Shown here piece after piece: positions 9,296 through 19,300 of a DNA stretch of 19,300 nt. Every line of letters begins with the position of its first letter. The first letter of the stretch is position 1. The notes under the pieces are model-generated. The model had not been told where the DNA came from and did no database searches. It saw only the letters and a list, made by a program, of their open reading frames with translations. Both the position numbers and the translations under genes were made by a program. Source of the DNA: Paramecium sonneborni (lineage: Eukaryota > Ciliophora > Oligohymenophorea > Peniculida > Parameciidae); assembly GCA_905182985.1 (NCBI GenBank), contig CAJJDN010000202.1:33478-52777 (forward strand). Reading direction: 5' to 3'.

Positions 9296-9860
9296 TCATA
9301 ATTCAATTCTGGTATTAACATATCCTGTAAGTCTTAACTGATTTTTACTTTTTAATAAAAAACTCTAAAAAGCAACAGCATTATTGAAAGAAGAATAAAG
9401 TCCCCTTTCATGTGATTTCTTTACTTCAGGTAAATTGAATGTAATGTTAAAAGTACCATTTGGCAGGTTAAATTTCAATAAGAGTAAAAATAAAGCTGAT
9501 TATCCCTAAAGGATTATTTGTAAATAAATACTTTTCTTTTAAAAGTGAAAATGCTGCATTAAAGATATTAAATAATAAAATATATAAATATAATATATTA
9601 AGCAGTGAATTTTAAGTTCACTTTTGATAAAAAAAGCAAAAAAGCACTACCTCGTCACCTAAGTTGGAAACTCAAGATTAAGTGACTTTGAAATATTTAC
9701 TAAGTAATTTTTTCAAATAATAGAAACTAAACTTGCAAAAGGAATTGGGGATTTTACCAAGAACAAAACTATCACAAAAAATCAAGCATCCACCCAAGCC
9801 TAAATAATTTTGTAAATTTTCTCAAATTAGAGATGATGTTTGATCCATTCAACATTTCAT
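9296..9860 (-). pseudogene. Membrane-protein relic, weakly seipin-like
   Basis: Minus strand. From about 9865 downward the text includes NYLGLGGCLIF and GKIPNSFCKF interrupted by TGA codons. It continues with a hydrophobic stretch (ILYLYILLFNIFNAAFSLLKEKY) that may be a membrane helix. The text then shifts frame near 9480 into LPNGTFNITFNLPEVKK, HERGLYSSFNNAVAF and LLKSKNQLRLTGYVN, ending at TGA 9298-9296. The pattern hydrophobic segment, then LPxGxFxITFxLPE, then GLY recalls the luminal domain of seipin lipid-droplet proteins (LPxGxYxVxLxLxLPES...GMF), but the resemblance is short and seen by eye only. At least three TGA codons and one frame change make it non-functional unless unseen introns remove them. 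Confidence 0.4.
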
Positions 9861-9902
9861 AAATTTCATTAACAATTATACTTTTTTATTAATAAATATA
9901 TT

Positions 9903-9959
9903 ATGAAGATACTTTAGATTTTAAATCTTTTTTCTTTGTTGGAAATTGTATATTCTTAG
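9903..9959 (+). other. Signal peptide
   Basis: The first 18-19 residues have a lysine at position 2, a Leu/Ile core and a small-residue end (VYS), typical of secretory targeting. This puts the following regions outside the cell or in the secretory lumen. Confidence 0.8.
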
Positions 9960-12900
9960 TCCCTTTAAATAGTGGGTTAGGACTACTAATTAGTTGAAAA
10001 AAACATAGATTTGAGTCAATTATTAGTAGCTGATTTTGGGTTATTTGTTGGAATCTGGTCGAGATACAATCCCTTAGGCATAACATAGTAAGTAGGAATT
10101 GTTGGTTTAATGGATAGCAATTGCTTTCATTAGCATAGTATAATTGGAAAATCATTAAGAAGCTTGGAATTCATTTATTATGATTGCCTTCAACCTGAAA
10201 GTTAAATTATATAAAAATTCGTAAGTTTTAACACTTTGGATGGTTAATAGCATTTTTATAAATTGGACATATAACCATCTGAGTATGAAAGTGTTTGGTA
10301 TTTATTTGAATTATTATACTATCCTTAAAAAAGTATATCAGAATTCATGATTGTAAAAGGCAAAGAAATTTTGCTTTAGAAAAAAGTAGACACTATTTTC
10401 TTTAAAGAAAATTATCTAAAGCTCATTATTGGAGGAAGCCTAATTGTATAAAATTCAAATCTTAAATCGATAGAAGTTGGGTAGAGATTTTCTTATTTTC
10501 CAGGTAAGATGTATTAAATCAGTTTCATTCCAAAACACTTATCAGACCTGTAATTAAAAAATGGAATAAATCGTTATTTATTCTTTTTTGAAGATGTCTC
10601 TGAAATTATTTGTGAAAATTCGATAACTTCCAAAATACCAGATTTTGATCTACTTTGGTTAGACGTAAAATCTTTTATTTCAGAAAACTTCAACACTGAT
10701 TCATTTATATTAGCTGGGTGGTTTAGAATTATAAAAATAAATCAAGTTGATGATGAATTCATCTATCAATTTCTAAAAATGAGTAAAAACACTAGATCTG
10801 AACAATTATCTAATTCTAACCTATCACCATTTTAATTGTTCTATAAGATATCCCCAAATAATAATAAAATAATAATTACTACATATAGTTATAATTTTCC
10901 ATCTGTTACTTTAGATTTTACAAATAGTGATAACAGTTTAATTATTTTTGAAGAATTTGAATTAAATCATAAAATTACTTTATGGCACAGTTTATTTGTT
11001 AATCTAATATAAGACTAAATTTTCATTTAAATAAAATTTTTTGATTAGTATGATGTATACGAATATTCTATATCACATCCAGTCAAATAATTTCGATTTG
11101 TATAATTTTAAATATAATATGGAAATTTAATATAAACATAGAGGAACTATTTAAATATTTAAACTCGAAATAATATATTTTATAATTGTTAGTAATAGAT
11201 ATAACAACAAAATTGCCATTATTCATGTGAAGATTGTGATGGTCCAACAAATACAGATTGTTTATCATGCTCTGCAGCATCAAATAGAATATACTTACCA
11301 CAACATAAAGCGTGCATATGTCCATATAATTAATTAGATGATCAAATGAATTAGAACTGCCTAGCATTTTCTGATTAATCTTTTGACATAAAGGATTTAT
11401 AAAAGGATAATGATTGTAAATTTGGATACTTTGAGTATGATGATTCATGCTATCCATGGTAAATTATTTATTAATATATAGCCCTTCAATTATTTCAGAT
11501 AAATTGATAACGTGTTTAGAGTGTTTATAAAATGTAAAAGGATGGAAAGATGATGCATATTGTCGAACTATGGTATATTTGAATCCTAATGGAAATACTG
11601 CTAAGACATTCCAAGACCCAATATCAAATCTATTTACTTTTGATGGTTTAGAACCATAATTATGTAGAGAATGGAAAACTTAACATTTTTCTGATATTGA
11701 TAGTATATTTTAACTCTTCTCTTAATAACAAGAAAAATTTAATTTTTTTTGTCAAAATTCATGGGCAGATCATTGCTATGAATGTAATATATTTGATTGC
11801 TTTAAATGTTCTATAGAAATGACAGGGATGAAATGTATTGATTGTGGTCTTAGTTTACCTATAATAAATGGTTAATGTACGAGTTAATTTTAGTAGCCAA
11901 ATTTCCTAAAAAGTTGTAGAACTCCTTATTACCTAAGCTCTCTTAAAGAATGCAAATTATGCCCTATTAAAAATTGCAAATATTGTTTTGAATATAATAA
12001 AAATGATTTAGGGAAATGTACTTTATATGCAAACTTTGAGATATTTGAATTTGATGAATATACTAAAATAGGATGTGCACTTTGTGAAGAAAATTTCATT
12101 TTTGATTTTATAATTGGAGAATGTAATTATAAATAACCTTCCATTTCTAATTGCTTAAGGTCATTTGTTAATTTATAGAATTAAGAAATATGCACTTTAT
12201 CATCAACTGATTTTAGTATAGCATTGGAAATAATTAATTGCGGCAAGTTAATCGAAAATTGTTTATAATGTATTTTCACTCCTTGGTAGGAAATTAGATG
12301 CATAATTTGTTAAATAGGCTTTACAACTTCTGTCAAAAGGGGAAATTGTTATCCAAATTCTTATAAAAATGCAATAATTGTGATTGATGGAGATTAAACT
12401 GATTATGATGCTTGGATTTAGAGAGTACAAAGTTTTATTATGAAATTTTTACCAAATTAGTATTTTTATTAAAGAGATATAATTGGTACTGATAACCAGG
12501 AAAGTCAAATACTAAATTAACACGACTATTAATTAGAGTGCATTGATGGATATGCATAAAATTAAAACTTTTCATGTGTGAATTATTGCACATCAGAATG
12601 CTTAAGTTGTCAAGAAAATTAGAGGCAAAACTTATATTATTGTGTATAATGCCCATTAAATAATTACTATGAACCTATTCGTAGCTTGACAAATGGTTAA
12701 TGCATAAGATGTCCTGAATTATGTGAAGTTTGTGAAAAAAGATCAGAGGCTGAAATCTAAGTAAAATTGTAATTATAATTTAGAAACTCAATCCATATTT
12801 TTTGATCACAGACGACAACATAGATTATTCTTTTAAATGTATTAAACCTATTTCAATTGATAATGTTGTTTTAGATCCCTACTTTTAAATAGCTAAATAT

Positions 12901-15900
12901 TGTTTTGCTCCAAATTGCAATGTAGAATTTACTTTTAAATAATCTGCTTATTAGAAAAACTCAGATGATAAAATTGATATCCATTATTGTAATTAAATTG
13001 GATTAAAAGTCTTGAAATTTTAAAATGATTGGAAAACATCTAATATTGGTATAACTTAAATCACAGAATTAAAATAATTAATTTTTAGTTTACAATAGTT
13101 GAAAACTGTATTTAATCTTTACCAAAATAAGCTATACTTTTATTATGTCTCTGGATATGATTCTATAGAAATTAATGACGCAATTTTATAAGCAAATAAT
13201 AATAATTATTTTCAATTCAAAAATTAAAATCAGAAAGTTGATATCATCTTAAATAATATAGTGATTTAACAAAATTAAATTAACAACATCACCTCTTTAT
13301 TTGATTCAGAAATATTTGGAGATGTAACTATGAATAACATTTAAATTATCAATACTAATTTCAATACCACATCATTATTCAACTTCAATTAAAAATTATT
13401 ATAAGGAACAATAAAAATATAAAAGATGGTTTTGTAAAATTGTAGTATTTAAAACTCACAACTATTTTATTTTGTTAATAACCAAGTTTAAATAGAGATT
13501 GAATAATTAATTATAAACAAGACCTTCTTTCATAATTCTTCGTTTATCACTTTTTTTTAAAATCTTGAAGGCGAAAGCAAACTGGAAGTTCGAGCAATAA
13601 CAATAACATCAAGTAACTTTCAAAATTCATATCTTTTTAATTGCACTAATTTATAAGATATTTATCTAAATAATGTTATACTTGATAAAAATTCAATAAA
13701 TCTATCAACTATTATTGCATTTAATAAGAATTTTACTTTGTTGTAAAGTTAATTAAACAATAACAATTTTATAGAATCATAATTTATTGCAACATTGGAA
13801 ACAGACAGTAAGAAAAAGGTATTTTGTTTTGTAGAAAAATTATTAGCAAGCCAAAATGATTATACCACTTCTAGTTTATTTTAAATATCGAATGAAAATA
13901 TGAATTATAGCTTAAGAGCAGTTAAAATACAATTAAACTAAGGATATAATACTTAATATCAAGATAGTAGTTTATTCAATCTTCATTGTTTTAAACTAGA
14001 AATAGATCAGATTTACATAGCTGATTCAAATAAGCTTAGAATATTTAATTTTTTTGAAGTATCTCAAATAATTGCATCAAATATAATTTATGAAAATCTG
14101 AAGAATAATAATAGAGTGCCTTCTAGTTTAAATTGTGTAGAGTTCTAAAATTTTAATTATCAACTACTTTTAATTTCTGGATACTCTCTTGTTACATTGA
14201 AAAATATAAAGGTTATTAAATTATTTAGTGTAGATATTTTATTAATTTAAATATCAACTAGAAAAAAATGGACTGATATACCTTCAAGTCTAGAATTAAT
14301 AAATTTAGAGTTTATTGGAAATTTATTATTACATTAGAACCAAGCCAATTTTTTCTCTTTTGTTTAGATTAATTCTGAACATAATGCTAATATTTAAATA
14401 GAAAATGTTTTATTTGAAAACAATTTCATTCACCAGTAAATTGATGATCCTTAAGATTCCGCAGCGGCATTGCTTCATATAGAATCAAATTAAGGATATA
14501 TAAAAATAAATAATCTGTAATGTGCTTATAATGCTCTGACTAATTCTTCCAATTCATTTATGTTTCTAAAATCTGAGATCATCACAATAACAAATTATAC
14601 TGTTTCAAATCATAATATACTGCCTTTATAATTATGGAAATTATATTATGATATATAATTAGAAAATGATATAGATGAATATGATTAGGAATAAACAAAT
14701 TTAATGATATAATAAAGTTTCAAAATATTAAATAAAGGGGGATCAATAGCAGCATCTACATTTTTTTGCTTTAATTGTTTTTTTTAGGATTTTATTGGAT
14801 TGAAAAGTACTGTATTTGAGATAAAAACTTAAGGTAATGGAAATATCCAATTAAGAAATTTAACAATAAATTCTTCTGAATACGATCTAAGTTAAATAAC
14901 AGATAGCACAGGTTGTATTACAATCTATTCATCTAACAGTTTGCTTGATTTAAAAATCATTAATGCAATATTAATAAATATTTTTAATCGTATGGCAGCA
15001 TCAGTACTTACAATACATCCATCATTATAGAAAAATACAGTTTTCATTTAGGATATCATAATTAAAAATTGTATATCATTAATAAATCCATTAATTAATA
15101 TATTATTTTCAACATAGTATATTAATTCAAATAAAGTGATTATCATAAATGCAAATATCAACTTTTAAGAAGGTATTTGGATGAAATACTTTGAAAAGAC
15201 TGGGATGCTAAATTAAAATGAGATTTTAGATATAGCTAGTACCACTAATGCTTTAATTCAATTACAAAATTGTAAAGTGGTTATGTCTAAGATTCTTATT
15301 TAGGGTCTTTTTGGTTGTCCTTTAATTAAATTGATTAATGTATCTTATTTATTAATCTTTTAATTAAGGGCAATAGAGATTAAATTGTTTTATGCTTTCA
15401 ATCTTATAGAAGTAAGATAAGATTTATAGATTAAATAAACAATATATATTAATTATGGAAATTTTTAAAGAATTTAAATTTATGAAATCACTGAAAATCT
15501 AATCTATTAAAATTCTAAAATAAATTATATGATTTAAGGTTGTTCTTAAATTGAAATATAATAAGAATAAGCTACTTATTCTTTTAGTTAAATTATCAAA
15601 CTTTTTTAATAAGCCTAGAAAGTGAGTTCTATAATTTAATTTTATACGAATTCAAATAATACAGTTATCGAAATTTAAAATGTATTTTTACATTAGATTA
15701 ATTGTTCTTATTGTTTAAATGGATTGATTTTTTTCAATATTGAGAACTATAAATCCTTAAAAATTAGAGATCTTATTTTTAATTCTAATCATATAAAAAA
15801 TTATGGATGTATGAATATTGAAGCAACTACTAAGATTAATCGAAATTTTATAATTTAAAATTCTAATTTCTTCAATAATAATGGTAGTTCTGGAACTGCT

Positions 15901-18518
15901 ATATATTCATCCAACATACCAATCAATATTATTTAGTGTTCTATAATTAATAATGTCGCCAGAGATTAAGGTGGCGGAATATTTTTGAATATGGATACCA
16001 AATATTTGATTATTAATAAATCATCAATTATCAATAACAAAGCATTTGAAGGAGGTGGTATATACCTTTTTCAAAACGGAAATATTAATTAAGAAAATTT
16101 GATTCAAACCTTTATGTAATTCAATCAAGCAGATTTTTTGTCAAATAATTTATTTGAATTCCCAACTCATTTAAGTTTATTAATTAATTCTCAAGAAATG
16201 TAAGCAGAGGAACTTATAATTAATAACAATATAATACAAGTTCTTAAACTTAAATCCTATTAAATATTAGATTAAGGAGTTATTAAATTTAGTAATTATT
16301 TGATGATACCAAGTGGATAGGCAATCAAAGAATATAAAATTTTTATCCCATAGTTATAGATTTTTTATACTATATTTAATGATATGGGGATCGTAGTAAA
16401 AAATAGCAGAAATGAATAACAATAAAATTCACATTAATTCACTTGCTTTGTTTAATAAGCAACTACTGAGCTTAATTAGGTTTAATCATTTAAAGAATCA
16501 AAATTGATTAGTTCTCTTCAAGCTAATGAATTGAATCGCTTTGATTTAGGAGATATTTAATTTATTTACAATCCTTATCAAGATAAAAATCATAATTTAT
16601 AAATATTGATTAATTGCTCATCAAATAATTCAAAAAGCCAGTTATTATATTTAATAAATGCAAGAACTTACAAATGTTAGTTAGGAGAGTTCTATATTGA
16701 TGAAGGATGCTAAATTTGTGAATCAATTTTTGGTTTTTATTCAGTAACATATGATGCTACAAAATGTTCAATATTTGATAAAACTAAATTTGCAAATATA
16801 TCCTCAAATGCTATTTAATTATTAGAAGGTTATTGGAGGCCAAATTTATACTCTGATTATACTGATTATTGTTTCAAAAATATCTTATTTTGTAAAGGAG
16901 GATGGAAAGTAGGAGATGAACTTTGCTCTTTGGGACATCTTGGAGGATTGTGTGAGGAATGTGATTATCATAATAAAAGAGGAGAAGGAAATTTTTTTAG
17001 GAATTAATAGGATTCCTAATGTTATAATTGCTCAATTAATAACATCATGCCCTTTCTGTTCTCTTTTGTTTGGTATTTAGATTAAACTATATAAGGGCTA
17101 TTTTTTCAATAGTGATCACATTAAGAAGTATTGAATAATCTAATTTGTTATTTTCTAATCTGTAATTTAAATTAATTTATAGAAAGATCTTATTTAAACT
17201 GGAAAAAGGTATTATATTTATGTTTTTATAGGTTAGATATGTCAGGTATTTTCATTAAGATGTTGTTCATCTATTTATGGATATTTTCAGCGATTTTTAC
17301 ATTTAATATTCAATTTTCGATTTCATTTTCTTTTATAGATCAAACTAGTAATACTTCTTAATTTATGGCATCGAGTCTTGATTGTTATTTATCTTAACTC
17401 TCTTAAATTGACCTAATTTATCTTAGAATTATTGCTACTATTTTATTGTTACTAATTTAATTTGTAATCATTTTGATAGGATATCAAATATATATATTAA
17501 TCTCTAATGCTAAATTTCAAACATACATTCTTTCAAATACATTATTATATTTATATGTATCGAATTTCTCTGGATTAATCAAATAGTATTATATTATTTA
17601 TGATAAGATTTTGTTCAATTGTATCAAAAAGAATTATATCGAAAATAGAATATATATAGGGAGATTTAACATTACTTTTTGGTTCCTTAAATCATAATTA
17701 ATGGATATATAAATTTGCTATTCCTGGATTAGTGTTATTTGGAGTTTGTATTCCATTTGCTTTATTTTTGTTTATGTTTCTAACAAAGAAAAGATTTAAT
17801 AAGATTAAATTTAGAAGGCATATTTGTTATTTATTTGATGAATATAATGAATCAAACTACTTCTGGGAGTAAATCAAGTTTTCAAAAAAGATTATCATAA
17901 TCCTTATTATGACTTATTTTGAATCTAATATACTCTTAAAAGCCTCTTTATTAGGATTATTATTATTAATATACTAAATAATAGCAGGAAAGTAATAACC
18001 TTACAATCTATAAAAATTAAATAATTTAGATCTTGAAGCATCTTAAATTTGCTCTTTAGCTATTTTTATTGCAATTTCTAAATATGTTAGTGAACAGCAA
18101 TTTGAAAATGCATCTTCTCAAATATTGTAAGTTTTTATTATAATTCTTATTATTAAACTATGTTATCAATTTATTTTAGATATCTTTAGATCTTATGTTA
18201 AAAAATATCGAATATATTTCATAACTATTCTGCATAATATTTTTAGATCAATACACTCAAATTCTAAAAATACAGTTTATCTAGGAAAATTACTTATGTA
18301 ATGGAGCAAAAATGAATAAAGAGTTCAATTAAATTTTAAAATTTTAAAAACACATTTATTAAAAATATCAAAAGCATAAATCAAAGCTCAAAAGTAATTT
18401 AATTATATAAAATAGATCCTTTTACTCTGCTACTTCCAATTAATATCGGGCATCACTAACGAGAAGTAACTAAGTAAAAATAGCTAAAAATAGAATCTTA
18501 TTATCATTAGAGTAATGA
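9903..18518 (+). CDS. Giant secreted/surface multi-pass membrane protein, about 2,815 aa
   Basis: Intact gene from ATG 9903 to TGA 18516-18518. Introns 11459-11481, 12761-12783, 17073-17095, 17162-17182 (optional, a multiple of three), 17209-17236, 17621-17648 and 18394-18415 all restore frame; the spliced length is 2,816 codons. Order: signal peptide (MKILQILNLFSLLEIVYS); two LamG/ConA-like beta regions (about residues 30-225 and 235-415); Cys-rich furin/growth-factor-receptor-like repeats (about 430-950); a long Asn/Ile-rich region resembling a right-handed beta-helix (about 960-2235) with PMP-like GGGIY motifs; a second Cys block with CSLGHLGGLCEECD and RGEG; about 6-7 hydrophobic helices (about 2365-2740); and a basic cytoplasmic tail. 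This architecture matches large ciliate predicted surface proteins of unknown function; adhesion, recognition or a sensory role is inference. The only stop-free frame across 4.3 kb of exon proves the TAA/TAG=Gln code. The start is chosen because the signal peptide begins there. Confidence 0.93.
11195..12760 (+). other. Cys-rich furin-like repeats
   Basis: Closely spaced cysteine pairs start with CHYSCEDCDGPTNTDCLSC and continue with CLECLQNVKGWKDDAYC, CYECNIFDCFKC, CKLCPIKNCKYC, CTSECLSCQ and CPELCEVCEK. The CxxC/CxxxC rhythm resembles growth-factor-receptor Cys-rich (GF_recep_IV/furin-like) repeats, presumably disulfide-bonded. The intron at 11459 splits a Cys codon within this region. Confidence 0.8.
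12784..16650 (+). other. Beta-helix-like region inside one 4.3-kb exon
   Basis: About 1,290 residues of short hydrophobic-polar alternation rich in Asn, Ile and Ser, with few cysteines and recurring forms such as NCSI, FxNN and INNxAxxxGGGIY. The latter (about 15970-16085) resembles the GGA(I/L)/FxxN motifs of polymorphic outer membrane proteins and pectin-lyase-fold proteins. The exon (12784-17072) contains no TGA in 4,289 nt. Fold assignment is by composition and motif, not by structure. Confidence 0.6.
16660..17040 (+). other. Second Cys block before the membrane region
   Basis: Text includes CQICESIFGFYSVTYDATKC, then CFKNILFCKGGW, CSLGHLGGLCEECD, RGEGNFF and CYNC. The C-x-x-G-x-x-G-x-L-C-x-x-C-D / RGxGxFF signature just before the first membrane helix is characteristic of large Tetrahymena and Paramecium surface proteins. 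Confidence 0.75.
17043..18330 (+). other. Multi-pass membrane region
   Basis: After splicing the hydrophobic segments are about FLFSFVWAIFSIVITL, MLFIYLWIFSAIFTF, IIATILLLLIQFVIILIGY, GLVLFGVCIPFALFLFMFL, ASLLGLLLLIYQII, a short ICSLAIFIAI and VFIIILIIKLCYQFIL, giving six or seven passes. Five of the gene's seven introns lie in or just after this 3' region. A basic tail rich in Lys/Ser/Asn follows (SFYSATSNQYRASLTRSN). Confidence 0.75.
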
Positions 18519-18812
18519 TTTAGATTTAAAAAGTATTAATAATTTATGATTTTTAATTTTATTAATTTGATAAGTAGTTTAATTATAAATCTTTTTACTT
18601 TATTTTCTTCTAAATAATTTAAACAATAACATTTATTTACAAAAATTTAATGAGCTGTTTATTTTTTATTAGTAAACCTTCACATTTATTTTGCCTTATT
18701 CTCTATATCTATAAGATAAATTCTTAACGTTATTTTTCAGCAACATAGGTAGTATATTATTGGTATATCTTTATAATTCTATTACTGATTTGAATAATTT
18801 TGGTCATCAGTA

Positions 18813-18829
18813 TCAGATTGAAAATCTGA
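18813..18829. repeat. Short perfect hairpin
   Basis: Seven-base arms TCAGATT and AATCTGA around a GAA loop, about 50 bases before the longer hairpin. Confidence 0.5.
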
Positions 18830-18877
18830 AAACAATTATTTTTGTTTCAAATAAACTTAGGTGTAGTTTGAAAAGAA

Positions 18878-18924
18878 AATATTTATTATTTTATACTTTT
18901 TGAAAGGATAAAATAATAAATATT
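18878..18924. repeat. 17-bp perfect inverted repeat
   Basis: AATATTTATTATTTTAT (18878-18894) and its exact reverse complement at 18908-18924, with an inner CTTT/AAAG stem (one mismatch between) and a TTG loop, form a 47-base near-continuous hairpin. It lies about 360 bases after the stop of the giant gene, so it is not an immediate 3'-end signal. Confidence 0.7.
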
Positions 18925-19215
18925 AAAATGAATAGATAGTATTTACTCATCAATTATAATTTAAAATCATATTAAGGACTCATTCAAATAAAATGACCCT
19001 ACCATTACCACAATTATTGATTGAAATTAATTTAATACATTATAATTAAATCATATATGACGTATGGATATCAAGAAGGTTAATTTTCAGTAACTCTACT
19101 CTTAAGTAGTACTAACTATAGTAGAACAATTATCTATAAATAATGCTTTATATTAGATTTCTTTTGATAAACAAACTTATGTACAATACAAAACAAGAGA
19201 AAATAAATAAAAATC

Positions 19216-19300
19216 ATGCACAATTTAGAATTTGTTGATTCAAAGTGTATTGCAACTCATAAGATACTTAAAACTGAAATTTTAAATAACCATATCAAAT
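19216..19300 (+). CDS. Possible 5' end of a gene cut by the right edge
   Basis: ATG at 19216-19218 opens a frame of 28 codons to the edge with balanced, protein-like text (MHNLEFVDSKCIATHKILKT), unlike the flanking AT-rich DNA. The same frame is closed upstream by TGA near 19160. A second frame over the same bases (SFDKQTYVQYKTRENKQK) also looks fairly coding, so the true reading is uncertain. No family recognised. Confidence 0.33.
   Translation, partial: MHNLEFVDSKCIATHKILKTEILNNHIK

Larger units (their letters stand above)
18519..19215. other. Intergenic region with hairpins
   Basis: No convincing gene. An open frame continuing past 18415 if the last intron is not spliced is low-complexity and rejected. 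Two inverted repeats occur at 18813-18829 and 18878-18924. Short coding-like scraps near 19048-19170 (for example MTYGYQEGQFSVTL) are too short to call. Confidence 0.5.

Noticed and set aside
11083..12656. Minus-strand ORFs at 11083-11457 and 12438-12656
   Set aside because: Antisense shadows of the Cys-rich part of the giant gene.
9903..18518. Unexcised TA-bounded IES (germline DNA) within the giant gene
   Set aside because: The 8.6-kb gene reads through with only micro-introns; no 26-bp or longer TA-flanked insertion is needed to restore frame, so macronuclear DNA fits better.
18416..18800. Longer C-terminus for the giant protein if intron 18394-18415 is not spliced
   Set aside because: The unspliced frame becomes low-complexity Phe/Tyr/Ile text, whereas splicing gives a balanced basic tail ending at TGA 18516-18518.

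Overview
The window reads as nuclear DNA of a ciliate, most likely a Paramecium macronuclear locus. It is very AT-rich. Long reading frames appear only when TAA and TAG are read as glutamine, with TGA as the sole stop. The protein-coding frames are interrupted by GT...AG introns of only 21-33 nt, the Paramecium size class; Tetrahymena introns are much longer, and Stentor uses the standard code. Read with the standard code the window looks almost gene-free. Read with the ciliate code it holds two large intact genes, two gene ends cut by the window edges, and at least four decayed genes. I saw no rRNA, tRNA, CRISPR array, transposon or telomeric repeat.

Layout: (1) 1-207, minus strand: 5' part of an unrecognised gene. 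(2) 439-988, plus: relic of an unrecognised gene. (3) 1321-3870, minus: an intact gene with 19 tiny introns (683 codons after splicing) encoding a protein of about 10 tandem double units of a MORN/YwqK-like Gly-Tyr-Gly-Lys-Trp repeat. (4) 3871-5001: no gene recognised. (5) 5002-6252, plus: TPR-repeat pseudogene. (6) 6569-8700, plus: relics ending in a decayed Kelch-type (PPKL/BSU1-like) serine/threonine phosphatase domain. (7) 8701-9290: further coding-like debris. (8) 9296-9860, minus: another relic with membrane segments. (9) 9903-18518, plus: an intact giant gene (about 2,815 aa after removal of seven introns) for a secreted or surface multi-pass membrane protein. Its order is signal peptide, two lectin-like (LamG/ConA-like) regions, Cys-rich furin-like repeats, a long intron-free beta-helix region, a second Cys block and a C-terminal region of about 6-7 membrane helices. 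(10) 18519-19215: intergenic, with a strong hairpin. (11) 19216 to the edge: possible start of another gene.

Nothing ties the two intact genes into one pathway. The most notable features are the gene architecture of the repeat protein (introns recurring at the same two places of each repeat unit, nine of them a multiple of three with no stop), the size and layout of the surface protein, and a roughly 5 kb stretch of consecutive dead genes. Such a stretch is unusual for a compact ciliate somatic genome; relics of gene loss after whole-genome duplication are a plausible explanation.
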